Source: Clostridium sp. AWRP (lineage in GTDB: Bacteria > Bacillota > Clostridia > Clostridiales > Clostridiaceae). From it: a DNA stretch of 64,000 nt. The notes beneath the pieces are model-generated. The model searched no databases. It saw only the letters and a list, made by a program, of their open reading frames with translations, and was not told where the DNA came from. Numbering within the stretch: the first letter of the stretch is position 1; the number at the start of each line of letters is the position of its first letter. The DNA lies in assembly GCF_004006395.2 (NCBI RefSeq), contig NZ_CP029758.2, positions 1,612,001 through 1,676,000 on the forward strand, written 5' to 3'. Of this stretch, positions 16,046 to 24,252 are shown piece after piece. The position numbers and the translations under genes are program-made.

Positions 16046-17801
16046 ACTGAGGTATTATTTTATTTATAACATATTCGTAATTCCCCTGATCTTTAAGAAT
16101 GCCGTCTTCAATAACAAAAATATTGTCTGCAGCTTTTATTGTAGAAAGTCTATGGGCTATTACTATTAATGTTAATTTACCTTGAAGTCCTTCAATTGCC
16201 TGCTGTATTTTGAGTTCATTTTCTATATCCAATGAGCTGGTTGCCTCATCAAGTATTAAAATATTTGGGTTTCTAAGTAAAGCTCTTGCAAGTACGATTC
16301 TCTGTCTTTCACCTCCAGAAAGTTTGATGCCTCTATCTCCCATTATAGTATCAATACCTTTAGGTAACTTTGATATAAATTCATCTGCACAGGCAAGTTT
16401 AAGGGCGTTAGACAGTTCTTTTTCTGTTGCATCAGGAGAAAATTTTATTAGATTTTCTTTAATAGTGTCATTAAAAATAAAAGGATCTTGCGGCACATAA
16501 GCTAAATTTTTTCGCCAGGATAAAACATTTTCCTCAGTAATTTCTTTATAGTCAGATAAAATGCAGCCGTTTTGAGGTATTAACAATCCCATTATTATAT
16601 TTGCAAGGGTGGTTTTGCCAGATCCAGATTTACCTATAAAAGCAGTAAAACTCCTAGAGGGAATTTTTAGAGAAATATTTTTTATTGAGAAATTATTTTT
16701 GCCTGAATATTTAAAACTAATATTTCTTAACTCTAAGTAATCATTTAGGGAAAAGGAAACTCTATCATTGATTAAATTAATTACCTCTGAATTATCTTTA
16801 AATTCTTTATTAATTTCCATGAGATTATTAAAAGAGGGTATCATAATAAATAAATTTTGAAGACTGTTTTGAAAAGATGAAAATAGTGGCCATAGTCTTC
16901 CAAATATAAATAATACAATTAGCAAGTTTGAGGGTGCCACTTTGAATATAATTATTGAGCTATAAAAAAATAAACTTATTATTATAGCGGATATTATTTT
17001 ATAGATAGTGTCTGGTGTTGACTGTATTTTAGAAAAGTTTATAGAGTTACATTGAATTTTTTTAACTAAATCTGAGAATTTTTTTATTTGGGAATCTTGA
17101 ATACAGTAGCTTTTTACCTCTTTAATTCCATTTAATTGTTCTGTAATTTGAAGTTGTAGTTCTTTATTCATAAAAAGAAGGGAAGTTCCAAGCTTTTTTG
17201 CGTTTCTAAGGGAAGAACTTGTAAGGATAAAAATAATAAATCCATTTATTAAAGCAAAAATAGTTATAGGAGCGGATATGGCAAAAGAAACTATAATTTG
17301 AACTAAAGCAGTTATAACTTGAGAAATTATTTTTAGAAGCTGAACTGTTGCTGATGAAATCCTTGAAACTTCCATGGTAAATGTATTAGTTAAATCGGAA
17401 AATCTTTTATTAGATATGCAGTCCCATTTTGAATGAACTACATTTTTAAAAAGTTCTTTCCTCAGGTGGCTTGAAAATTCTTCCGTTATTTTTGTGTTTA
17501 ATATTGAAGTTTGTCTGGTTAATAATGCTGTAAAGCTTATAATAAGTACAAATAACATAAGAATTATTATAAGGCTTATGCTATTTGGCAGAGACATAAA
17601 AAACTTTTGAATATCTTTTAGAAGAAAGTTTGAACTATTTATTGATCCCATGATACCGGCCACTGAAAGAAGAGGAATAAGAAGCACGATTCCGGTTCCA
17701 TTTAGCAAGCTTTGAAGAGTTATAAGTAAAATATTTAAAATAAGTTTTTTCCCCAAATATTTATATAGGGTTATGGCAAAATCCATAATATTTCTAAACA
17801 T
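16044..17801 (-). CDS. ABC exporter (fused permease/ATPase), probable lasso exporter D
   Basis: A 585-residue half-transporter. Six TM segments in the first about 320 residues precede an ATPase domain with GKSGSGKTTL (Walker A), LSGGERQR (signature), ILILDEATS (Walker B) and AHRLST (H-loop). ATG is preceded by TAGGAGAAAG. It resembles exporters of peptides and lipids; no C39 peptidase domain is present, as expected when B1/B2 do the processing. It is convergent with the lasso genes and shares their terminator, so the exporter role is inferred from position; an unrelated multidrug role is possible. Confidence 0.85.
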   Translation of the reverse strand: MFRNIMDFAITLYKYLGKKLILNILLITLQSLLNGTGIVLLIPLLSVAGIMGSINSSNFLLKDIQKFFMSLPNSISLIIILMLFVLIISFTALLTRQTSILNTKITEEFSSHLRKELFKNVVHSKWDCISNKRFSDLTNTFTMEVSRISSATVQLLKIISQVITALVQIIVSFAISAPITIFALINGFIIFILTSSSLRNAKKLGTSLLFMNKELQLQITEQLNGIKEVKSYCIQDSQIKKFSDLVKKIQCNSINFSKIQSTPDTIYKIISAIIISLFFYSSIIIFKVAPSNLLIVLFIFGRLWPLFSSFQNSLQNLFIMIPSFNNLMEINKEFKDNSEVINLINDRVSFSLNDYLELRNISFKYSGKNNFSIKNISLKIPSRSFTAFIGKSGSGKTTLANIIMGLLIPQNGCILSDYKEITEENVLSWRKNLAYVPQDPFIFNDTIKENLIKFSPDATEKELSNALKLACADEFISKLPKGIDTIMGDRGIKLSGGERQRIVLARALLRNPNILILDEATSSLDIENELKIQQAIEGLQGKLTLIVIAHRLSTIKAADNIFVIEDGILKDQGNYEYVINKIIPQ

Positions 17802-17920
17802 AAGTACTTTCTCCTAAAAATAAAGTGTAATAAAATTATAACATAAAATAATGTTTGTTATTATGATAGACAATACATACTAATAGTATAAAAAATGTAT
17901 ATGAGAAGGGAGAAAATATA

Positions 17921-18040
17921 TTGAAAAAATGGGTAGGCGTTTCAATACTGCTTTCAATGATAATTATCTTTTCGGGATGTTCTGAAAGAGAAAGCAAAGA
18001 ATTATCTGAAATAGAAGCATTACTAAAGGACAGAATATAA
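17921..18040 (+). CDS. Small lipoprotein, 39 residues
   Basis: TTG start after AGAAGGGAGA. The product is a signal peptide with lipobox IFSGC (Cys20) and a 19-residue charged mature part, SERESKELSEIEALLKDRI. Either a real tiny lipoprotein or the stub of a longer one. It lies between the exporter and the MORN lipoprotein. Function unknown. Confidence 0.55.
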   Translation: MKKWVGVSILLSMIIIFSGCSERESKELSEIEALLKDRI

Positions 18041-18221
18041 TTTTTATGTTGATTTAGCATTAGCGTAAATCTTTTGATATTGTCAACAATTAATATTACT
18101 CCTTATATAAACTTTATTGTCAATTTGTAGTATTTATTTTATAATGTTAGCATATATGAAGAGGTTTATGGACAAATTAAATCATGATATTGGAAGGGCG
18201 GCTTATTATAGGAGGCATAAA

Positions 18222-18962
18222 ATGGCAAGAATGAGTAAAATACTTCTAATTTTAATGTTAGTATTGGCATTAGCAGGTTGTGAACAAAGCACTCAATCAT
18301 CTAGCAACCAAGATAAAGCTAACAATGATAAGAAGATTGCATCAAAACAAAATAATAAAGAAGGAGCAAAGAAACAGAAAGTTAAGTTTAAAACTGGTAA
18401 TTATACTGGAGATATAGTAAATGGCAAGAGGCAAGGGGAGGGCCAGTTTGTTTGGAATAATGGAAATACGTATAAAGGTCAATGGAAGGACGACAAAATT
18501 TATGGACAAGGTGAAATTACATATGCTTCTAAGGATTATTATGAAGGTGATTTTGTAAATAATAAAAAACAAGGCCAAGGCAGTTTTAAATGGAGCAATG
18601 GAGATAGTTATACTGGAAAATGGGACAATGATAAAATGAGTGGTAATGGAACTTATACATTTAAAAATGGTGACACTTATGTAGGAGAATGGAAAAATAA
18701 TAATATAGATGGCAAAGGTAAATATACATATAAAAATGGAAATGTTAAAGAAGGAATTTGGGAAAATGGGAAATTTATAAAATACAATAAGTCAAATACA
18801 TCTTCTAAAGGCAGATCAGATGTATTAGCAAATTCGAAAAATGCAGTTTCTCAAAGTAATACTGCAGAGCAAAATAAAATACAAGAAGTTCCCAAAATAG
18901 AAACAGCAGATGATGTGCTTCAAATTCCGCAAGTTGAAATTTTGACACCAATACCTTGTTAG
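18222..18962 (+). CDS. MORN-repeat lipoprotein
   Basis: 246 residues. ATG 18222 is chosen because AGGAGGCATAAA precedes it; earlier in-frame starts lack a site and would bury the signal peptide. The lipobox is LALAGC (Cys about 20), then a Ser/Asn/Lys-rich linker, then about six MORN repeats (pattern YxGxWxxxKxxGxGxxTxxxG, for example GDTYVGEWKNN and GDSYTGKWDND), then a low-complexity tail. MORN repeats form beta-hairpin surfaces for protein or lipid contact. It is probably anchored on the outer face of the membrane. No operon partner is evident. Confidence 0.88.
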   Translation: MARMSKILLILMLVLALAGCEQSTQSSSNQDKANNDKKIASKQNNKEGAKKQKVKFKTGNYTGDIVNGKRQGEGQFVWNNGNTYKGQWKDDKIYGQGEITYASKDYYEGDFVNNKKQGQGSFKWSNGDSYTGKWDNDKMSGNGTYTFKNGDTYVGEWKNNNIDGKGKYTYKNGNVKEGIWENGKFIKYNKSNTSSKGRSDVLANSKNAVSQSNTAEQNKIQEVPKIETADDVLQIPQVEILTPIPC

Positions 18963-19231
18963 ATAGAAAGATGTGCAGTGATTTCAGTGTGTGTTTAAAT
19001 AGTATTTCTAATGATTTTTATCACAGCTAGGGAACATCCATAGATTTATGTAAAATAGAATAGATAGGATAAAATGAAAATTATTATAGTATTAAGTTCC
19101 TGTAGTAATTTTTATTTTATATGGTAAAAATTATTAGTGTAGAAGCTTAATAAATCTGATATACTTATAAAAAATAATACATACTTTTCAATGCAACAGC
19201 AGAATGTAAATGGCTGTAAAGGAAAGGGGGC
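18963..19231. other. Intergenic region, nothing clear
   Basis: AT-rich spacer between the MORN lipoprotein and the c-di-GMP sensor. No gene, strong hairpin or riboswitch is recognised; the RBS GGAAAGGGGG lies at its end. Confidence 0.5.
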
Positions 19232-21712
19232 ATGATTGGAATAAAACGTAAAGCTTTTATTATAGTATTTATTGCAATATTAACTTGCTTATTGAGTAAT
19301 AATTATGGAAAAGCAGTGTTTGCTGATAACAAGGAAAGTGTGAATCCTAATAAAGAAACTATTTATAAGGTGCTAGGTAATGATGAAAAAAAAGAAGACA
19401 GAACAATAATAATAGGTGATGATAAAGATTATCCACCATATAGTTTTATAGATGAAAATGGTAATCCAACTGGCTTTGATATAGAACTTGCTAAAGCTGC
19501 AGCAGAGGCCATGGGATTTAAGGTAAAGATTAAACTAGGTACCTGGAGTGAAACTATGGATGAACTTGAAAGGGGTAAAATAGATGTCGCAGCAGGGATG
19601 TTCTATTCTAAGGATAGGGAAAAACTCTATTCTTTTACAACAAAAACTGCAGTAACTGGTGCTGATGTATTTACAAGAAAGGGAGAAAGTATAAATAATA
19701 TAAGTCAGTTAAGAGGGAAGACAGTAGTAGTCGAAGCAGATGAGATATCAGGAGAATATCTTAAAAAGCAGAATCTTGGTATTAATTTTGTTAAAGTTCA
19801 TTCATCTGAGGAAGCACTTAAACTTATAGCTATGAACAAATATGACTATGCAGTAGTTTCAACTATAATAGGACATTATTTTATGAAAAAGGATAAGATT
19901 TCAAACATAAAAGGTAATGGATTAGTTATTAATCCTGATGATTACTGTATTGCTGTAAAAAAGGGAAATGATGATTTACTATTTGCTCTTAATGGTGGAT
20001 TGCAAGTACTTAGGGCTACAGGAAAATATGATGAGATAAATAATAAGTGGTTGGGGGTTTATGAAGAAAAAAACTTCTATCAGACAGTAATAGAGTATAG
20101 AGGATTAATAATTGCATCAGTGGCAAGTATACTTCTATTACTATTATGGAATATAACTCTTAAAAAAAGAGTTACTGTACGTACCAAGGAACTATTAGAA
20201 ACAAATGATGCTTTGAATAAGAGTAAACAGGAGTTACTGGTGTCAAATGAAGAAATAGAGGATTCTTATAATGAATTGGCTGCAATAGAGGAAGAACTTC
20301 GAAGTCAATATTATAGGCTAATGAAAAGTGAAGAAGATTTAAAGAAAAGTGAAGAACGAAATAGAGCAATAGTAACTGCTATTCCAGACATTATCTTTGT
20401 TGTAGATGAAAATGCTGTTTTCAAAGACTGTCAAATAAAAGATACTTCTATGTTAATAATGCCTAAAAATGAGTTCATAGGAAAAACTCTTTGGCATGTA
20501 ATTCCACCTAAAATAGCTGAAACTTGTTTTGAGAAAATTAAGGCAGCTCTTAAAAATAATTCTTTGGAAAGTTTTCAATACGAAATTGATACATCAGCAG
20601 GTAAGAAATATTATGAACTTCGGATAGTTAAATGTAGAGAAAATGAGGTTATTGCAATAAGCAGAGATATTACAGATGAAAGAAAAAATCAAAAGAAAAT
20701 TGAATTTCTAAGCTACAACGATCAACTTACAGGACTATACAATAGGAGGTTTTTTGAAGAAGAGATTGAAAGATTAAATAACAAAGAAAATTTTCCTCTT
20801 ACTATTGTTATGGCTGATGTTAATGGATTAAAGTTAATAAATGATTCTTTTGGACATGCTGCTGGTGACGAATTGCTGAAAAAGGTTTCGTCGGTAATGC
20901 TTAATGTCTGTGGTGATAAAGGTATAATATCACGTGTAGGAGGAGATGAGTTTGTAATACTGCTTCCAAAGACAAATGAACTTGAAGCAGGCAAAATGCT
21001 TAAGCGTATTTCTGAATTAGCTTCAAAGGAGAAGGTAGAGTCAATAAATCCCTCAATTTCTTTTGGATTTGCAGCAAAGTACCATGAAGAGGAGGATGTA
21101 TTTGAAGTACTGAAAAAAGCAGAAGATTTCATGTATAAAAAGAAGCTTTTTGAGAGTCCAAGCATGAGAGGAAAAACAATTGGTGCTATTATAAATACAC
21201 TGCATGAAAAAAATAAAAGAGAGGAACAACATTCTCATAGAGTATCTGAATATTGTAATCTTTTAGGAAAGGCTATGAATCTACCAGATGGTGAAATACA
21301 AGAACTAAAAACTGTAGGGTTGTTACATGATATAGGAAAGGTTGCCATAGATGAGAATATTTTAAATAAACCAGGTAAGCTTATCGATGAAGAGTGGGAA
21401 GAAATTAAACGTCATCCAGAAATAGGCTATCGCATTTTAAGTTCTGTTAATGATATGGCGGAAATGTCAGAGTATGTCTTAGCACATCATGAAAGATGGG
21501 ATGGAAAGGGTTATCCTAAAGGACTTAAAGGAGAGCAAATTCCATTAAAATCAAGAATAATTGCAATAGCTGATGCTTTTGATGCTATGATAAGTGAGAG
21601 GGCTTATAGAAGTGCTTTATCAAAAGAGATAGCCGTAAAAGAGCTTATTAAGAATGCAGGTATTCAATTCGATCCAGAACTTGTAAAGATATTTATTGAA
21701 AAGGTAGTCTAA
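19232..21712 (+). CDS. SBP-TM-PAS-GGDEF-HD-GYP c-di-GMP sensor
   Basis: An 826-residue membrane sensor. After a signal segment comes a family 3 solute-binding domain (about 58-275: YPPYSFIDENGNPTGFDIEL, GKIDVAAGMFY), a TM helix (about 290-310), a coiled coil, a PAS domain (about 380-490), a GGDEF domain with intact RVGGDEF (about 568-574), and an HD-GYP domain with LLHDIGK, HHERWDGKGYP and IAIADAFDAM. Both synthesis and hydrolysis modules keep their catalytic signatures. The binding domain resembles amino-acid-binding proteins, so c-di-GMP turnover is likely tied to an extracellular amino acid; the ligand is not shown. Monocistronic by position. Confidence 0.92.
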   Translation: MIGIKRKAFIIVFIAILTCLLSNNYGKAVFADNKESVNPNKETIYKVLGNDEKKEDRTIIIGDDKDYPPYSFIDENGNPTGFDIELAKAAAEAMGFKVKIKLGTWSETMDELERGKIDVAAGMFYSKDREKLYSFTTKTAVTGADVFTRKGESINNISQLRGKTVVVEADEISGEYLKKQNLGINFVKVHSSEEALKLIAMNKYDYAVVSTIIGHYFMKKDKISNIKGNGLVINPDDYCIAVKKGNDDLLFALNGGLQVLRATGKYDEINNKWLGVYEEKNFYQTVIEYRGLIIASVASILLLLLWNITLKKRVTVRTKELLETNDALNKSKQELLVSNEEIEDSYNELAAIEEELRSQYYRLMKSEEDLKKSEERNRAIVTAIPDIIFVVDENAVFKDCQIKDTSMLIMPKNEFIGKTLWHVIPPKIAETCFEKIKAALKNNSLESFQYEIDTSAGKKYYELRIVKCRENEVIAISRDITDERKNQKKIEFLSYNDQLTGLYNRRFFEEEIERLNNKENFPLTIVMADVNGLKLINDSFGHAAGDELLKKVSSVMLNVCGDKGIISRVGGDEFVILLPKTNELEAGKMLKRISELASKEKVESINPSISFGFAAKYHEEEDVFEVLKKAEDFMYKKKLFESPSMRGKTIGAIINTLHEKNKREEQHSHRVSEYCNLLGKAMNLPDGEIQELKTVGLLHDIGKVAIDENILNKPGKLIDEEWEEIKRHPEIGYRILSSVNDMAEMSEYVLAHHERWDGKGYPKGLKGEQIPLKSRIIAIADAFDAMISERAYRSALSKEIAVKELIKNAGIQFDPELVKIFIEKVV

Positions 21713-21726
21713 TTCATTTTTTATTG

Positions 21727-21807
21727 TTAACACTTTTTTGATATATCAAGCTGTTCTTTTTTAATTTGAAGAGTTGCACTGTTGATATTATTACTTGTCT
21801 TTACCAT
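21727..21807 (-). pseudogene. Tiny ORF with strong RBS, possible gene stub
   Basis: On the minus strand an ATG at 21807 follows GGAGGACAAAATTT and encodes 26 residues (starting MVKTSNNINSATLQIKKEQL). The TLQIKKEQLDISKK segment resembles the start of stress-related DUF2382 proteins, after which the frame stops. Likely the remnant of a deleted gene; an actual micro-protein cannot be excluded. Confidence 0.3.
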
Positions 21808-21832
21808 AAATTTTGTCCTCCAATTGTTTAGA

Positions 21833-21872
21833 GAGACACCTCACGAATTGTGTACAATTTGTGAGGTGTCTC
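21833..21872. other. Strong 40-nt palindrome
   Basis: GAGACACCTCAC and GTGAGGTGTCTC flank an inner AATTGT/ACAATT, making an almost perfect 19-bp stem with a two-base loop. There is no T-run on either side, so a simple terminator is doubtful; it could be a protein-binding site or transposon scar next to the gene stub at 21727-21807. Confidence 0.5.
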
Positions 21873-22177
21873 AAATTATATATTGTCCTTTGCAAAGTAC
21901 ATTATACTGTTTGAATATTGGAAATATGCTAAAGAAAAAGAATAAGACTTATGTACAAAATATTTAGATAAACTTAATTATTGCAAAAGTGTGTTTGATA
22001 TAAGTTGATTTTTAATTTATAAAGTTTATATAATAGTATTGTTACTATTTATATACAATATACGAAGGAAGTAAAAAGAGTAAATAAACAGTAGCTAAAA
22101 TTTATAATTTTTACTAAATAGAGTAATTAAATTTAAAAATGCAAACTTATAACAAAACTAAGAATCGAGGAATGCAT

Positions 22178-22810
22178 ATGAAGAAATTTTATCGCGGAAT
22201 GATGTATTGTATCGGACTTGTGATACTTGCATTAGGAATTATTTTGAATACAAAAACAGGTCTCGGAGTATCACCTATAATTTCTATACCATATTCTATC
22301 TCAAAAATTTGGAATATAAACTTGGGAAATGCAACTATGTGTATTTACATACTGTGTGTAGCTGGACAAGCAGCCCTGCGTGGAAAGGAATTTCGTCCAT
22401 TTGACTTACTACAGGTTCCCATGAGTATTGTATTTAGCCGTATAATTAATATTTTTAATGATATGATAGTCATAAATTGTGATAACTTAATAATGAATTT
22501 GCTTTTGCTTGCAGTAGCAATTATGCTCACTGGAATTGGAGCATATATTACAGTTCAAATGAAGATTGTTCCAAATGCTGCAGATGGTTTTACACAGGCA
22601 CTAGCAGAGCGAACTAAGAAAGGACTTGGACTGGCAAAAAATATAACAGATATATCAAGCGTTATAATTACTGTAGTTATTGGTTTGGTGTGTGCTGGAA
22701 AAGTTGTTGGAATTGGCATTGGAACTTTAGTGGCAGTTATCGGTGTTGGACGTGCTATTGCCTTAACTAATATGTTATTTGGAAAGAAAATGATTGCACT
22801 TGTAGAGTAA
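22178..22810 (+). CDS. YczE/YitT-type integral membrane protein
   Basis: 210 residues from ATG 22178, which lies 7 bp after GAGG; the earlier in-frame ATG at 22139 has no site. About five TM helices. LGIILNTKTGLGVSPIISIP at the first helix and VVGIGIGTLVAVIGVGRAIA near the end are characteristic of the YczE-like membrane family. The family's function is not established; some members affect peptide-synthetase products or transport. Isolated, with a MerR regulator gene downstream but separated by its own promoter. Confidence 0.75.
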   Translation: MKKFYRGMMYCIGLVILALGIILNTKTGLGVSPIISIPYSISKIWNINLGNATMCIYILCVAGQAALRGKEFRPFDLLQVPMSIVFSRIINIFNDMIVINCDNLIMNLLLLAVAIMLTGIGAYITVQMKIVPNAADGFTQALAERTKKGLGLAKNITDISSVIITVVIGLVCAGKVVGIGIGTLVAVIGVGRAIALTNMLFGKKMIALVE

Positions 22811-22814
22811 TATG

Positions 22815-22838
22815 AACAGAGTTCTTGAAATCGGATAA
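22815..22838 (-). repeat. Collapsed copy of the dispersed structured repeat
   Basis: AACAGAGTTCTTGA followed by TCGGATAA: these are the two outer ends of the repeats at 5921, 35838 and 60447 (read on the minus strand, TTATCCGA next to TCAAGAACTCTGTT) with the interior missing. Confidence 0.5.
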
Positions 22839-22905
22839 ATTTTAGGGAGTAAAGTACTAATTATTTGAGAAGATGTACTTTATTCTTTTTTTACCTAAAA
22901 ATATA

Positions 22906-22936
22906 TTGACATGTACCTTAGGGATACCATTAATAT
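22906..22936 (+). promoter_or_regulatory. MerR-type promoter with 19-bp spacer
   Basis: TTGACA (22906-22911) and TAATAT (22931-22936) are separated by 19 bp, the over-long spacing that MerR proteins correct by twisting DNA. The spacer holds TACCTTAGGGATACC, a partial dyad. It fits autoregulation of the MerR gene just downstream. Confidence 0.65.
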
Positions 22937-22976
22937 AAAAGCAAGATTTATTGATATTGGTGGGAGGAAAATATAT

Positions 22977-23960
22977 ATGAATATAAAAATTGCAGCAGAG
23001 AAGACTGGACTTACTAAGAAGGCTATTAAATACTACGAAAGTGAAGGTTTGATTAATCCTTTAAAAAATGTTGAAAACAATTATAGGGAATATTCAGATG
23101 AGGATATTATTAGATTAAATTTAATAGGAGCACTTAGAACTTTAGATATACCAATAAAGGGCATAAACGATGTAATTGCAGGTAAAAAAGGACTGCAAGA
23201 AGCTTTAATGGATGCTTTAGAAAAAATAGATGAGAACATAAGTTATCTAGAAAAAAGTAAGTTGATCATATCAAGTCTTATGGAAAAGAATCCAGATGAT
23301 TATAAGTATTCAGGAGAACAAATTAAAAAGCTGCGGGAAACGCTGGAACTGTCTAGAGATGATAAAAAAGAACTTATATCAAATAGTTTGCTTAGAATAT
23401 TTCCGGGGAATTTTGGAAAAATGTTTGCCGTTATGTATGAGCCATTTTTAGAAGTTACAATTGATAATGATGAAAAGAAGAAAGTATGGTTAAAGCTTGT
23501 GGAATTTTTAGATTCTGCTGAGGAAGTAGATGAGAGTAACTATCCATTAGAAGAATTAGATAAGGTAGATGGTGATAATTTAGATGAACTAAAGAGAATC
23601 ATGAGTAGTCAAGCAAAAAAGATATTGAACTATGACGATAGTGTTAAAAATACTACAGTAAATAATCAAATTGAATTTGTAAAATCTTTAAAGGAGGATG
23701 AGAAAGTAAAGTGCAGCTTTATTAGATGTATTGAACTTACAAAAAAGTATTGTAAGATAATTAAGCCGATTCAAGGAAAGTTTGAAAAATATCTAGTTGT
23801 ACTTAATGAGGACTATAAAAAGTATAGAGAAAATGACACTAAGATGCTGCTTGATATTGAAAATGGAGTAAAAGGTAATATAGGATTTGGTATAAACGAT
23901 TTACTAAAAAGTTTTAATGAAGAAAGTTATATGAACATTGACAGAGAAAAAGCACAATGA
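22977..23960 (+). CDS. MerR-family transcriptional regulator
   Basis: 327 residues from ATG 22977, preceded by GGGAGGAAAATAT. An ATG at 22911 in the same frame lies inside the -35 box and is rejected. The N-terminal winged helix reads MNIKIAAEKTGLTKKAIKYY, then YESEGLINPL and NNYREYSDEDIIRL, typical for MerR. The remaining about 230 residues are a long helical effector domain rich in charged residues, larger than in classic MerR, with no ligand motif recognised. The FMN riboswitch starts 26 bp after its stop. Signal and targets beyond its own promoter are unknown. Confidence 0.88.
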   Translation: MNIKIAAEKTGLTKKAIKYYESEGLINPLKNVENNYREYSDEDIIRLNLIGALRTLDIPIKGINDVIAGKKGLQEALMDALEKIDENISYLEKSKLIISSLMEKNPDDYKYSGEQIKKLRETLELSRDDKKELISNSLLRIFPGNFGKMFAVMYEPFLEVTIDNDEKKKVWLKLVEFLDSAEEVDESNYPLEELDKVDGDNLDELKRIMSSQAKKILNYDDSVKNTTVNNQIEFVKSLKEDEKVKCSFIRCIELTKKYCKIIKPIQGKFEKYLVVLNEDYKKYRENDTKMLLDIENGVKGNIGFGINDLLKSFNEESYMNIDREKAQ

Positions 23961-23986
23961 TATATTAATGATAAAGTTATATAGAA

Positions 23987-24095
23987 TATCCTTCGGGGTT
24001 GGGTGAAATTCCCTATCGGCGGTACAGCCCGCAAGCCATATGGCAGATTCGGTTAGATTCCGAAGCCGACAGTATAGTCTGGATGAAAGAAGGTG
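23987..24095 (+). ncRNA. FMN riboswitch (RFN element)
   Basis: The conserved order is complete: TATCCTTCGGGGTTGGGTG, CCCTATCGGCGGT, AGCCCGCAAGCC, CAGATTCGGTTAGATTCCG, AAGCCGACAGT, AGTCTGGATG and GAAGG. It is followed by its own terminator (24132-24158). No riboflavin synthesis or transport gene follows; the next gene is an FGGY kinase. Confidence 0.95.
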
Positions 24096-24131
24096 GATAA
24101 ACAAGATGTATATGTTTATTATGTTTACAAT

Positions 24132-24158
24132 CCCCTAGGAGAACCTAGGGGTTATTTT
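24132..24158 (+). terminator. Terminator of the FMN riboswitch
   Basis: CCCCTAGG AGAA CCTAGGGG is a perfect 8-bp hairpin followed by TTATTTT, placed where the expression platform of an RFN element is expected. Confidence 0.8.
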
Positions 24159-24227
24159 GCTTAAAATTAAACGTTAGATAGTATGATAAAGAAAAGAGGT
24201 GAATTTTAGGGGGAGATTGCAATTTTT

Positions 24228-24251
24228 ATGTACCTCTCACTAAATATATAA
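24228..24251 (+). CDS. Mini-ORF overlapping the approach to the FGGY kinase
   Basis: ATG 24228, 12 bp after GGGGGAG, encodes MYLSLNI and stops one base before the kinase ATG (TAAAATG). The kinase has no good site of its own, so reinitiation from this mini-ORF is plausible. It may equally be the relic of a deleted gene start. Confidence 0.25.
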   Translation: MYLSLNI

Positions 24252-24252
24252 A

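Noticed and set aside
18117..18221. N-terminal extension of the MORN lipoprotein
   Set aside because: The longer start would place a charged segment before the signal peptide and lacks a binding site; AGGAGG precedes ATG 18222.
21782..21967. 61-codon frame on the plus strand
   Set aside because: No ribosome binding site; it crosses the palindrome at 21833-21872 and has no recognisable protein features.
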